Of a DNA stretch of 64,000 nucleotides, positions 9,153 through 18,428 are shown one piece after another. A program made the position numbers and the translations under genes. Numbering within the stretch: the stretch's first letter is position 1; every line of letters begins with the position of its first letter. The notes under the pieces are model-generated. The model made no database searches and was not told where the DNA came from. It saw only the letters and a program-made list of their open reading frames with translations. This DNA comes from DASXZH01 sp963829965 (GTDB lineage Bacteria > Armatimonadota > Fimbriimonadia > Fimbriimonadales > Fimbriimonadaceae), in the NCBI GenBank assembly GCA_963829965.1, contig CAWHLK010000034.1, forward strand, positions 88,820 to 152,819, read 5' to 3'.

Positions 9153-11082
9153 ATGACATTTCCGGAGACGATTCAGAAGGCGCTGACCAGGCCACTCTCG
9201 CGATGGGTGAAGTTTCTCCGAGACGTTGTCATCGACATTTTCCTCGTAGTTTTTTCTCTTTGGGCAGCCTCCGCAGTTTTTGGTCTGACCTCCAATGGTC
9301 ACCCCTTTTTAACCGCCCATGAGTTCATTGAGGGTGCGCTTCTGGGGATCGTTGCAGTCGCGCTGCTGTTTTGGCGCGGCATATACAGTATCAACTACCG
9401 CTATGCGGGGCTAAGCGATTTCCTCAATATTGCGTTAGTCGGAGTAGTTAGTGGAGGTGGCCTCGTTGGCTTGGAATCGCTCAGTTCGGGTGCGGCTCCT
9501 CGAGGGGGCGAATACGTACAAGCTTTCCTCTTCTGCTTTTACGCGGTGACGCTCCTTTCAACGGTGCGCGTCGTAAGGCGGATGCACTCTTGGCGGTCAC
9601 TGCCAAAGTTGGTGACGTCTTCTGCCGCGCCTCCTCGCCGAACATTGATCATCGGCGCCGGAGATGCGGGCGAAATGATCATGCGAGAAATCTCGCGTTC
9701 GCCAAATCCCAGCCACCAAGTCGTTGGCTTTATAGACGACGATCCCGAAAAAGCGACTTTGCGAATTCATAACGCAAAGGTCTTGGGAACCACGCCGAGC
9801 ATTCCAACCCTCGTGCCAGAGCTTCGCGTGGAAGAACTGGTTATCGCCCTTCCATCCGCTAAAGGCGAGGACATGCGGCGGATCATTTCAATCTGCCAGA
9901 AGACGGGCGCCCGGATCAGAACCCTGCCGGCGGTGAAGTCGTTGCTCGCGGGAGGACCGCACATCTTCGCCCATCTGCGGGAAGTGGATATTGAAGACCT
10001 TCTGCGTCGAGAACCCGTTCAAACGGACATGGCGCAAATCGCCGGCTGTATCGATGGCGAGCGCGTATTGATCACGGGAGGAGGCGGCTCGAATTGGCAG
10101 CGAGCTTGCCCGCCAAATTAGCACCCAGTTGAGCCCGGCCACAGTCACCTTGCTTGGTAAGGGCGAAAACAGCATTTACGAGATCGAGCAAGAGTTGATC
10201 CTCACAAACGGCTTTGCTCCTTCCACGGTTGTTGCCGACGTTCGCGACCGCCTCAGCATGGAGCGCGTCTTCCGAGAGAAGAAGCCGACGGTCGTATTTC
10301 ACGCAGCGGCCCACAAGCACGTGCCTTTGATGCAGGCGAATCCGATTGAAGCGATTCGCAACAACGTGTGGGGAACTTGGCTTACTGCCGAATGCGCTAT
10401 CAAGCACGGCGCCAGGCAGTTCATCTACGTTTCCACCGACAAAGCGGTCAAGCCCTCTTCGATCATGGGCGCCACCAAGCGCGTCGGCGAGATGATCATT
10501 CTCTCGCTGAGCCGCCGGACCGACACCGAGTTTTCCATCGTTCGATTTGGAAACGTGATGGGCAGCAGAGGAAGCCTTGTCCCGCTGCTCAAATCGCAGA
10601 TCAAGCGAGGCGGTCCGGTCCGGGTCACCCATCCGGAAATGACGCGCTACTTCATGACCATCCCTGAGGCGGTGCAACTCATTCTGCAGGCGGGAGCGAT
10701 AGGTAAGAACGGCGAGATTTTCCTCCTTGAAATGGGCGAGCCGGTCAAGATTCTGGACCTTGCGAAAGACCTCATTCGCCTTCATGGCTTGGTTCCCGAC
10801 GAGGATATCGCCATCAACTTTACGGGCGTGCGTCCGGGCGAGAAGATTCACGAGGAGCTCCTCTACGAACAGGAAAACCTTACTTCCACGGTTCACCCCA
10901 AGATTCGGTCCGTGCGCAACGGTCAGGCGGTCGAGTGGGAGTGGCTAAGGAACGAGGTCGAGCACATGTTGGACCTTTGCGAGCAAGGCAATGCCGAAGA
11001 AGCCCAGCACTGTCTCATGGAACTGGCATGGGGGAAGACCACGCTTGTCCAAAACCCGATCGGCGGCCCCGCCGTTATCTAA
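9153..11082 (+). CDS. CapD/FlaA1-type nucleotide-sugar epimerase/dehydratase, one frameshift
   Basis: A membrane-bound polysaccharide-biosynthesis enzyme of about 640 residues, the usual length of the PglF/CapD/WbpM family. The N-terminus has about four membrane helices (VVIDIFLVVFSLWAASAVFG and others). A first Rossmann unit follows (TLIIGAGDAGEMIMREISRS) and then the catalytic SDR domain, with the glycine-rich loop, the active-site STDKAVKPSSIMGATKR and substrate region RFGNVMGSRGSLVP. Family members convert UDP-GlcNAc to 4-keto-6-deoxy sugars for surface glycans. A single extra A at about 10,092-10,093 (TCGAATTGG) breaks the glycine-rich loop: ITGGGGS in one frame must join IGSELARQISTQLSPATVTL in the next. 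Without that base the frame is continuous. The start ATG is at 9153, with an AGGTGG ribosome-binding site 10 bp upstream. Confidence 0.88.
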
Positions 11083-12386
11083 GCGGTGATTCCAGGCGCT
11101 TCGTAAGGAATACCAGGGAACACTTCATCGATGTTCGGGCAATTCAACTTGCGCTGTAACACCTCGGCAAGGACATTCCGGTAGTCCGTCGTCACTTTGA
11201 GATCGCCTGGGCCCTCCAACTGTTCCTGTTTGAGGCCTGGCCATTTGGCAAAAACCTTGCCTCCGCGAGTTGCGCCGCCCATGACCATCATGAAGCTTCC
11301 CCGTCCGTGGTCGGTCCCGAGTCCGCTGTTTTCATACGCTCGCCGGCCAAATTCGGTCATCACCACGGTGGTGACGTTCTTTGCTCTTGGGCCAAGGTCT
11401 TTCTTAAAGGCAAGCAGTGACGAGGACAAATCGGCCATGAGCCCGGCCTGCCAGCCGGTAGTAGCGCCCTGCGCCACATGCGTATCCCAACCGCCTTTAT
11501 CGAGGCAGGCGACCTCAAGTCCAACGCCCGACTTAACCAGCAGGGCAACTTGCTTGAGCCCATTTCCTAAATCGCTCTGTGGATACTTAGCTCCCCCTTC
11601 CGGACGATAGCCCTTCGGATCGAGCCGGTTGAGCGAGCGCATGGCATCCAGCGTGGCCAATCCCGCCACGCTGATCTCGTCCTTGCCTGCGCCATACATG
11701 GACCTGAGAGCCTTTTCAATTTCTTCGCTATGGGAATCTACTTCCAGCTTGAAATCGCTGAGAGAGTCCATCGCAACCGCTCCAGAACCGCCCCTCAGCG
11801 AATCGGGCAGCACATCGCCGAAAGCGACCGCTCTGAGCGGCGACTTGGACCCGTTTTGGCCCGCGTTTAGGTAACGGGCAAGCCACCCACTGGAGACCGA
11901 TCCCGCCGCTTGTGGGAGCCCCCGTTCCATTGCCGACATCGCGTCGAAGTGGGACCTCGTTTGATCGAACGATCCCGCCGCATGGACAATAGACAAGTCG
12001 CCCTGAGAAAACAACTCGTAAGCTGGAGCCATTGCCGGATGAAGCCCAAAGAAACCGTCCAGGTTGATGGCCCGGTCTTTGGCGCCACTCCGGGGGGAAG
12101 GAATGGCAAGGGAAGGCCGCAGCTTGTAGTACTCGTCTTCGCCGTGAGGCACCACCACGTTGAGCCCGTCTGCCCCGCCGCGTAGAAAGATGACGACCAG
12201 GGTTTGCTCTTGATCCGCATCCGGCTTCAAGGCAATTTGTGCAAGTGCGCTGTCCCTGGACGCAAGCCAGGAGATGGCGCCTAGGCCGGCAGCCACAAAC
12301 AGATTGCGCCTTGTAATTTGGTTATCAATGGGAACCTTGGGCTTGGAGGATCCGCCCCCATCGCACGAGAACCAGTCGCTCTTCAT
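11079..12386 (-). CDS. DUF1501 protein with Tat-type signal
   Basis: About 435 residues from the ATG at 12,386 (MKSDWFSCDGGG). The N-terminus has a twin-arginine-type export signal (ITRRNLFVAAGLGAISWLAS). The rest matches the DUF1501 family, a sulfatase-like fold of unknown function: LVVIFLRGGADGLNVVVPHG, HAAGSFDQTRSHFDAMSAM, VACLDKGGWDTHVAQG and TTVVMTEFGRRAYENSGLGTDHGRG. DUF1501 and DUF1800 genes are almost always paired, as here, where the upstream DUF1800 gene ends 4 bp before. The longer in-frame extension up to 12,695 lies inside the DUF1800 gene and is not coding. The stop overlaps the stop region of the convergent epimerase gene by 4 bp. Confidence 0.88.
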   Translation of the reverse strand: MKSDWFSCDGGGSSKPKVPIDNQITRRNLFVAAGLGAISWLASRDSALAQIALKPDADQEQTLVVIFLRGGADGLNVVVPHGEDEYYKLRPSLAIPSPRSGAKDRAINLDGFFGLHPAMAPAYELFSQGDLSIVHAAGSFDQTRSHFDAMSAMERGLPQAAGSVSSGWLARYLNAGQNGSKSPLRAVAFGDVLPDSLRGGSGAVAMDSLSDFKLEVDSHSEEIEKALRSMYGAGKDEISVAGLATLDAMRSLNRLDPKGYRPEGGAKYPQSDLGNGLKQVALLVKSGVGLEVACLDKGGWDTHVAQGATTGWQAGLMADLSSSLLAFKKDLGPRAKNVTTVVMTEFGRRAYENSGLGTDHGRGSFMMVMGGATRGGKVFAKWPGLKQEQLEGPGDLKVTTDYRNVLAEVLQRKLNCPNIDEVFPGIPYEAPGITA

Positions 12387-12390
12387 CTTG

Positions 12391-13791
12391 TCATCTCCAT
12401 TGGAACTCCGGCGAAGATAGGAATAACGCAAGCTCGCTTTCCGGACCAACTTCTTGCAGGGGCGGCGCCTGTTTGGCGGCAGCGAGCGGCAAGCCTTTTG
12501 CGCCGGCGGACAGCGTGTCCGAACTGACGGACGTCCGAGATATCTGGCCGTTGGCAAGCGCGAAGGCAAAATTCCATCTTGGCAACAGCGAGCTCGTCCA
12601 TGCCGCGGTTTTGACCGGATAGCCATCCGGCATCGGCCATTGGTACAAGGGTTCGCCCATTTGGTTGAGGTGGGCCTGAAGGGGAAGCCCACCATCGGTG
12701 ATTGCTTCCGTGACCCTCAACGCTGACACCATGTAGTCGTAAGGGCGCTTCAGCACTGGCTCATTCGCCACAAGATCGCCGGAGTGCATCAAGGGGCGCA
12801 GTATGGAGGGAATATCTCCCCCGGATCGCATATAGGCGTCGGATAGGATCGCAACCCATTGAGGATCGGGCTTCCCAAGAAAGAAGGTGGCAAGCTTGGT
12901 GGAAAGGAACTTGGCCGTCGAAGGATGCTTGGCCAGCAGGTCGAGCACGGTGTTGGCGTCGCTCTCGTCACCGCCTGCAGGAATATGCACGCCAAGAACG
13001 GTCTTGGGATCTGTGTCATGGCGGTCAGGATCAAACCGGAAATGGCCACGAGGCCTGAGGAAGCGGTTCTCGATGGTCCAGCCGGTAAAGCACCGCGCAA
13101 CCTCCTGCACGTCTTGTTGTGTGTAGCCCCCGTGCAATCCCAGCGTATGGAGTTCCATTAGTTCGCGCGCATAGTTTTCGTTCGCCACGCCTTTGCGGTT
13201 GTATTGGTTGTCCAAACTCTCCAGCATGGCCGGGCTGTGGGCCATCGCATTCAACATCTCAGGAAACCGACCAAGCGCGTGCTCGCGAACGATTTTGGAT
13301 TCTTCGACGCCTTTGGAAAAGGCGGTATCGCCCTTGCGCGCATAGATGTTGAAGTGGTTGCTCCAGAAATCCACCATGCGCTCTCGCAGCTGGTTCTTGC
13401 CATAAACCGCCTGCAGGATAGCTGCTTGTTGAAGTTGGCCGAGGACGTTCTCGATTGGGAGATCGATGATGTCTGCCGGTTCCATTTGAAGGACGTCAAG
13501 CCTCTGAAGCTGCATGGTGAGCGCCAGGTCCTCCGGCTCGGTTCCCCGCAGCTGGTTTTCAATATATCCCTGCTTTCCCAGTGTGCGATAAGCGCTCACG
13601 GAGGCGGCGTTCGGCCCGAATCCGGTGAGGTTCAGAACTCGTTCCTCCTCCGGAGGAACGATCGTCCCTTTAGGCAGCTTTTTGCGTTCGTAGGCTTCCA
13701 AATGCCCGGCCACAAATCCGCAGCCGGATAGGCTGGCGGCGGCGCCCGCCGCCAGTCCGATTTTCAGGCAAGTTCGGCGAGAAGCGATCAT
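12391..13791 (-). CDS. DUF1800 lipoprotein
   Basis: A 466-residue exported protein with a lipobox (AAASLSGCGF) after a short RR-containing signal (MIASRRTCLKIGLAAGAAAS). The body is typical DUF1800: VDFWSNHFNIYARKGD, ENYARELMELHTLGLHGGYT, DVQEVARCFTGWTIENRF and STKLATFFLGKPDP. The family is of unknown function and is usually co-transcribed with DUF1501. It sits second in a minus-strand trio, 6 bp downstream of a small membrane-protein gene and 4 bp upstream of the DUF1501 gene, so all three are probably one transcript. Confidence 0.9.
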   Translation of the reverse strand: MIASRRTCLKIGLAAGAAASLSGCGFVAGHLEAYERKKLPKGTIVPPEEERVLNLTGFGPNAASVSAYRTLGKQGYIENQLRGTEPEDLALTMQLQRLDVLQMEPADIIDLPIENVLGQLQQAAILQAVYGKNQLRERMVDFWSNHFNIYARKGDTAFSKGVEESKIVREHALGRFPEMLNAMAHSPAMLESLDNQYNRKGVANENYARELMELHTLGLHGGYTQQDVQEVARCFTGWTIENRFLRPRGHFRFDPDRHDTDPKTVLGVHIPAGGDESDANTVLDLLAKHPSTAKFLSTKLATFFLGKPDPQWVAILSDAYMRSGGDIPSILRPLMHSGDLVANEPVLKRPYDYMVSALRVTEAITDGGLPLQAHLNQMGEPLYQWPMPDGYPVKTAAWTSSLLPRWNFAFALANGQISRTSVSSDTLSAGAKGLPLAAAKQAPPLQEVGPESELALFLSSPEFQWR

Positions 13792-13797
13792 TGGAGT

Positions 13798-14301
13798 TCA
13801 CTTGATTACGACGGAGGATTGCGCTCTCGCGAACAGGGCGGAGGTCCCGTAACCCACGGATGCAATCACAAGGATCGGGGCAACGAAAAGCCAGCCGAAG
13901 AACGGGAAAACGGCGGCGATCGCCATGATTGCGCCGGCTCGAACCAGGGCGTTGTAGCGCGAAATATTCGGGTCCAGAGCGACGATTCGGTCGGCAATAA
14001 GCAGAGCGATTCCGGCAGCTCCACAAGTTGCCAACGCCATCAAAACTAGCAGAATGGAGGTTCCGATCATTTTTGAAAACGGTATGGGGAGGGCTAGGAA
14101 AACGAAAGCAATCAGAGAAAATAAAGCGGTAACCCCGAGGCCCGCAAAGAATCCTTTCCATGGTGCGCGTTGGTAACAGGACTTTGCCTGGTACGCACCG
14201 CTTTGGAAAAGTAACGCAGCGCCTGTTATCATCGCCCAGGCGGTGACGCATATTCCCACGAGAGTCGCCACTATTGAAAAAACGTCGCCGATTGCAACCA
14301 T
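13798..14301 (-). CDS. Four-helix integral membrane protein, unknown
   Basis: A 167-residue hydrophobic protein with about four predicted membrane helices (FSIVATLVGICVTAWAMITG, FFAGLGVTALFSLIAFVFLA, TSILLVLMALATCGAAGIAL, GAIMAIAAVFPFFGWLFVAP). No domain is recognised. It is the first gene of the DUF1800-DUF1501 operon (spacing 6 bp), so it may help present or anchor the exported pair, but that is inference only. Confidence 0.65.
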   Translation of the reverse strand: MVAIGDVFSIVATLVGICVTAWAMITGAALLFQSGAYQAKSCYQRAPWKGFFAGLGVTALFSLIAFVFLALPIPFSKMIGTSILLVLMALATCGAAGIALLIADRIVALDPNISRYNALVRAGAIMAIAAVFPFFGWLFVAPILVIASVGYGTSALFARAQSSVVIK

Positions 14302-14472
14302 TGGTTTTGCTCCTCGCCGTCTTGCCGGCTATTACTCATGGTAGAGCGAGTTTCATTGATCGTGACCTTACCGTAAACAAAATGGGGCTTTTGGCCTTGG
14401 TTCAAGGCGTGGCCAACGAAGGAACCTCGGTCCGAATGCTTGCATTCGGGGAAGGTATCTTTTTGCAGAGCG

Positions 14473-15087
14473 ATGAAGGTTGTATCGGTCCGAACTGGAA
14501 AGCCAAAACAGATCGAGTTTGGCGGACGCACCGCGCAGTCAGCGATTTTCAAGTCGCCTGTTGACAGCGTGATTGTTGGGGAATTGGGGCTCGACGGAGA
14601 CAGCCAAGTTGAGCCGGTGCACGGTGGCCCGTATAAAGCGGTCTACGCGTACACGGCCGCCGGATATGAGTTTTGGGAACAGGAGCTAGGGCGAGAGTCC
14701 ATGGAGCCAGGCTCCTTTGGGGAGAATCTTACGATCGATGGGCTCGTGGATTCTGAAGTCTGTTCAGGTGATCGATTTCTAATCGGGGAAGTGGAGCTCA
14801 TGGCAACCACGCCCAGAATTCCCTGTTTTAAGTTGGAAATAAGGCTGGAGGCCGGTGGGCTCGTTGAACGCTTCTTGGCGTCTGATTGGCCAGGTATTTA
14901 CTTCAAGGTTATACGGCAGGGGGTAATCGCAAACGGAGACCCCGTAATACCGTTGTCTAAAGCAAACGACAGCCTCACAATGGTTGAACTGGTGCGCCTC
15001 TATTCCGGCGCGGACCGTCACGAGAATCGGCTGAAAAAGGCGAACGCTCTGACATCAAATTCCTCCCGAGTGGCATGCACGACTTGA
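14473..15087 (+). CDS. MOSC domain protein (YiiM-like)
   Basis: About 204 residues from the ATG at 14,473 (MKVVSVRTGKPKQIEFGGRT). MOSC proteins carry sulfur or bind molybdenum cofactor. The family signatures are clear: VDSVIVGELGLDGDSQVEPV, HGGPYKAVYAYTAAGYEFWE, GSFGENLTIDGL, CSGDRFLIGEVELMATTPR, and the conserved cysteine in RIPCFKLEIRL. The soluble YiiM type confers resistance to hydroxylated purine analogues in E. coli. The last 15 residues look irregular. After LKK in an A5 run the alternative frame reads GERSDIKFLPSGMHDLRDIC and would end at about 15,146, so a terminal frameshift is possible. Confidence 0.8.
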   Translation: MKVVSVRTGKPKQIEFGGRTAQSAIFKSPVDSVIVGELGLDGDSQVEPVHGGPYKAVYAYTAAGYEFWEQELGRESMEPGSFGENLTIDGLVDSEVCSGDRFLIGEVELMATTPRIPCFKLEIRLEAGGLVERFLASDWPGIYFKVIRQGVIANGDPVIPLSKANDSLTMVELVRLYSGADRHENRLKKANALTSNSSRVACTT

Positions 15088-15171
15088 GAGATATCTGCAA
15101 CCAAGAGCCACCGTATCTTCGTGATTATATCAAGGGATCCACGTGATAACGTTTTTGAAAAGGAGGGAACA

Positions 15172-15567
15172 ATGAAAAAGAGCGCGACAAAAGAAGAGTT
15201 GCTTCAGCAAGACCATATCCAGGCAAAAGTCAAAGAGCGGGCTTATCTGATCGCCCAATCCGAGGGTTTTCCCCACGGCCGGGACATCGTCCACTGGCTA
15301 AAAGCGGAGGAGATTGTGGTTGCCGAATTTCTTGGAAAAGAGTTTAAATCGGCCGTCGCAACCGCCAAGAAAATAACGGGAAAGAAGTCTGCAGAACCGG
15401 CAGCGAAAGCTAATTCTAAACCGGTGGCAAAGGCTGCCCCGAAACCGGCTGCAAAGACAGCACCAAGCACCAACGGCAAGGCTGCCTCGAAGCCCGCCCC
15501 CAAAGCCGCTTCAAAGCCGGCCGCCAAGCCAACAGCGAAGAAAGCACCCGCCAAAAAATCTAAGTAA
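15172..15567 (+). CDS. DUF2934 protein with histone-H1-like tail
   Basis: A 131-residue basic protein from the ATG at 15,172, which has a strong AGGAGG ribosome-binding site 6 bp upstream. Residues 15-55 fit DUF2934 (VKERAYLIAQSEGFPHGRDI, then VHWLKAEEI). Residues 70-131 are almost entirely Lys, Ala and Pro, in repeats like KPAAKTAP and KKAPAKKSK, resembling the C-terminal tail of histone H1 and of bacterial nucleoid proteins. Non-specific DNA or RNA binding through the tail is a reasonable inference. The repetitive tail is in frame to its stop. Confidence 0.75.
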   Translation: MKKSATKEELLQQDHIQAKVKERAYLIAQSEGFPHGRDIVHWLKAEEIVVAEFLGKEFKSAVATAKKITGKKSAEPAAKANSKPVAKAAPKPAAKTAPSTNGKAASKPAPKAASKPAAKPTAKKAPAKKSK

Positions 15568-15569
15568 CC

Positions 15570-16184
15570 TTAATGGGCAATGAGGGAGGTGTATTCACCG
15601 GTGTCATTGACGCGGGCAACTTCGGGTTTTGTGCCGTAAAATCGCAGCACGCTTATTGAGGCCGGATCAATCGCGATGCGCCCACACATATCGACGGGAA
15701 TCCCGAGATAAAAGGCCAAACTTGCCCGAATCGTGTCGCTGTGGGTGAAAAGCGCCACGTGTTTGTCCAAGTACGCCTCTCTCAAAACCTCGATTTTGTC
15801 CACCATTCTCGCTTGAATTTCAACCAGCATCTCTCCGCCGGGAGGCCTGGAACAGCTGCGGCTGGCGTTCCAAAGCACCCACTGGGGATCCTGATGCAGA
15901 GAATCGATGTTCATCCCCGTCCACTGGCCGAAGTTGACTTCGTTGAGGGCATCGGAAACGTGAACTTCCAGGTTCTGCAGCCGAGCCAAAGGCGCTGCGG
16001 TTTCATGCGCGCGTTCGAGCGGGCTGGCATAGATTGCCGCAAACGGAATATCTTTAAGACGCTCGGCCACGCGGTCCGCCTCCGCCTTTCCTTGGTCGCT
16101 CAAATGAACTCCGGGCATCCGGCCGGCCATACATTTGCCCAACAAGCCGTGGCTTCCATGCCGAACAAGGTAGAAAGTTGTCAA
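15570..16184 (-). CDS. Histidine phosphatase (phosphoglycerate-mutase-like)
   Basis: A 204-residue protein with the family's catalytic motif at the N-terminus (FYLVRHGSHGLLGKCMAGR), the second motif YASPLERAHETAAPLA, and the late catalytic His in VALFTHSDTIRASLAFYLGI. Such enzymes remove phosphate from sugars, nucleotides or cobalamin precursors; the substrate cannot be told here. The gene lies just downstream of, and on the same strand as, the HDOD gene (57 bp apart). Confidence 0.85.
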   Translation of the reverse strand: MTTFYLVRHGSHGLLGKCMAGRMPGVHLSDQGKAEADRVAERLKDIPFAAIYASPLERAHETAAPLARLQNLEVHVSDALNEVNFGQWTGMNIDSLHQDPQWVLWNASRSCSRPPGGEMLVEIQARMVDKIEVLREAYLDKHVALFTHSDTIRASLAFYLGIPVDMCGRIAIDPASISVLRFYGTKPEVARVNDTGEYTSLIAH

Positions 16185-16241
16185 ATTTCGCGGTTTGCTC
16201 CCTGGAAAGCTGTATACCGCTTTTTGAGCCTTAGCGGTAAC

Positions 16242-17160
16242 TTAAGCAGCCTTGCCGCCGGTCCGAACCCAATGGTCCACATGGCGCTTGACCGCATCGG
16301 TGAGGGACACTTGTTCTTCCGGCGTCAGCCCTGATTCCATTTCGACTTCTGGTCCAACCTGCCAAGGAACCGGCCAGTCGCCAATTCCAAGGTCATAGTT
16401 ATCGGCTAACGCAATCGCATAGTTCATGCAGCAGAGGGCGGTGAACTCACTCGGATGGCCCCAAGGTTTGTCGAGATTGATCGAGTGCTGCAGAAAAAAC
16501 GGTCGGCAGACCCCATGTTTCTACCGCCATTGCAGTGAGAGAAGTGGAAGGCTTGCCAAAAATGACCTGAAACCCCTCTTCAACGCAAACGCCCGCCCGC
16601 CGCGCGTATTGGTAACATCGGTCGTAAGCATCGGGCGCCACGCGGGCCACAAGGCCGATGCCGAGGCTGCTCAGCAGCCCAACCGCAAAAACCTCGTCTG
16701 CGGTCCAATCGGTTTTGATCTGGCCCGCCATTTGACGCCTGGCAAAAAGGAAGCGCGCGAGCATTGCGGATCCAAGCGAGTGTCTGGAATAGCGATCCGG
16801 ATCGAAGAACGGGGTTTTTTGACGCGCAAAGCTCATGTGCCTCAAGATCAGGGACATTGCGAGCGAACGCGCCGTCCTTTGGCCGAGCAGCATGATCGCG
16901 CCGCGAATGGTCGAATATCTTGGAACGCCGCCAACGGCAGCGACGGACGCCATTCTCAAGAATTCAGCCGAAAGGGCCGGGTCGGAGGCGATGATCCGTT
17001 CGAGATCGCTCGCGGAGGCTTCGCCGCTATCGATGCTCTTGATGAGCTGTATAGCGGTGCTTGGAAGGGCCGGCAGGCATCCTGTCCTTCTAAACAGCAA
17101 CTCCAGCGTTTGAAAATCCGTCGAACCGGGCAACTTGGCGCTCCGCAGAAAAGCGAGCAC
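16242..17160 (-). CDS. HDOD domain signalling protein, one frameshift
   Basis: About 305 residues when one frameshift is repaired. The HDOD domain covers most of the protein: LELLFRRTGCLPALPSTAIQ, LERIIASDPALSAEFLRMAS, IRGAIMLLGQRTARSLAMSL and VFAVGLLSSLGIGLVARVAP. HDOD proteins are HD-related but non-catalytic, and often appear in cyclic-di-GMP or chemotaxis regulation. The main frame loses sense after ETWGLPTVF at a T6 run on the coding strand near 16,487-16,493. With T5 the protein continues as LQHSINLDKPWGHPSEFTAL and ends with KRHVDHWVRTGGKAA at 16,242. Confidence 0.8.
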
Positions 17161-17270
17161 GCAAGCTCGCCCTATTCCAGTTATCGGTGGGCGAACCCAA
17201 ACCGGTTAGTGCCAACGAACCCTCTTTTGCCGGATTCTTAGCCGCGCGAATTGCGTTACACTATGCATCG

Positions 17271-18023
17271 ATGTCTCCCAGGCTTGAGTTCGCGTTAAAC
17301 GTCGCCTATGATGCGGGCCGTTCGACTCTGGCATTATTCAACACGGCCCACTCGGTGGATTACAAGTCAGACAGGTCGCCGGTTACCGATGCAGACCGCG
17401 AAGCGGAAAGCCTCATTCGCTCTGCCTTGCAGAACCGGTTTCCGGAAGACGGGATTCTGGGGGAAGAAGAGGGCGAATCCGGTTCCTCAGGCAGCCGTTG
17501 GGTGGTTGATCCCATTGATGGCACGAAGTCGTTTATTTGCGGCGTGCCGCTGTATGCGACTCTGCTCAGTTATGAACTGGAGGGCCTTCCTCAGCTCGCC
17601 GTCTCCTATTTTCCGGCTTTGGACCGCATGATCTACGCGGAAAAGGGCCAAGGCGCCTTCTGCAACGGCCGGCGCTGTCACGTGTCCGGCAGGCGCGATT
17701 TGGCCGGCGCCGTGCTCTGCTGTGGAAGCCACGGTTCGATGGAGCAGCAAGGAAGATCGGATGGTTTTCTAACCCTGGCCAAACAGTCGCTGGTTACCCG
17801 GACCTGGGGCGACGCATTTGGGCATTCGCTGGTAGCGTTGGGACGGGCAGAGGCGATGGTCGACCCCGTGCTGAAACGCTGGGACATCTCCGCCATGCAA
17901 CTCATTGTTGAGGAAGCCGGAGGGCGCATGAGCGCTTTTGACGGCAGCGCCAATCCCCAAGACCAAGCAGTAAGCACGAACGGCTTTCTGCACGACCGGA
18001 TTCTCGCCGCGTTCGCCTTATGA
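17271..18023 (+). CDS. Inositol-monophosphatase family phosphatase (HisN-like)
   Basis: A 250-residue Mg2+-dependent phosphatase from the ATG at 17,271. It has the full family set: SPVTDADREAE, ILGEEEGESGSS, the metal-binding VVDPIDGTKSFICGVP and the C-terminal KRWDISAMQLIVEEAGG. It could act on histidinol phosphate, inositol phosphate or PAP; the GTKSF variant is frequent in HisN-type histidinol phosphatases. It is the first gene of a tight plus-strand operon, its stop overlapping the ruvX start (ATGA at 18,020-18,023). An in-frame extension to 17,187 overlaps the divergent HDOD region and is less likely. Confidence 0.85.
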   Translation: MSPRLEFALNVAYDAGRSTLALFNTAHSVDYKSDRSPVTDADREAESLIRSALQNRFPEDGILGEEEGESGSSGSRWVVDPIDGTKSFICGVPLYATLLSYELEGLPQLAVSYFPALDRMIYAEKGQGAFCNGRRCHVSGRRDLAGAVLCCGSHGSMEQQGRSDGFLTLAKQSLVTRTWGDAFGHSLVALGRAEAMVDPVLKRWDISAMQLIVEEAGGRMSAFDGSANPQDQAVSTNGFLHDRILAAFAL

Positions 18024-18428
18024 GAGTCTTAGGGGTTGATTTCGGGGGCAAAAGGATCGGGTTGGCAGTTGGAGATTCTGAGTTCGGAATTCCGTCCAGA
18101 CGCCCCAATATTGCTGCTTCCGGCTCTTTGGAAAGGGATGCCGAAGCCTTGGCTCAGTTTGCTAAGAAGGAGCAAGCAGGCGCCCTGGCGATTGGCGTGC
18201 CGGTCAACGAACCGGGAAAATCCGAGCGGATGGAGAAGATTTGCCGAAGCCTGGCCGCGCGCATCAGGGCACTGGGCTGGGAAGTGCATGAGGTTGATGA
18301 AAGTATGACGAGCGTTGAAAGCGCAACGAACCTCGCCGCCGTCTATAGAGAAAGGCGCGGCCAAGAGCCGGTTGGACGGCGAGGCTGCCGCGCTCATTTT
18401 GGAAAGATTTTTCAATGCCCAAAAGTAA
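18020..18428 (+). CDS. ruvX: Holliday junction resolvase-like YqgF/RuvX, one frameshift
   Basis: About 135 residues after repair, typical for this RNase-H-fold nuclease, which acts in pre-16S rRNA processing. The catalytic Asp motif is at the start (MRVLGVDFGGKRIGLAVGD), followed by AGALAIGVPVNEPGKSE and VDESMTSVESATNLAA. The original frame then fails at about 18,335-18,345. The next frame resumes as SIEKGAAKSRLDGEAAALIL and ERFFNAQK, which is the conserved C-terminus. The product then ends at a TAA at 18,426-18,428, overlapping the mltG start by 14 bp. Confidence 0.85.
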
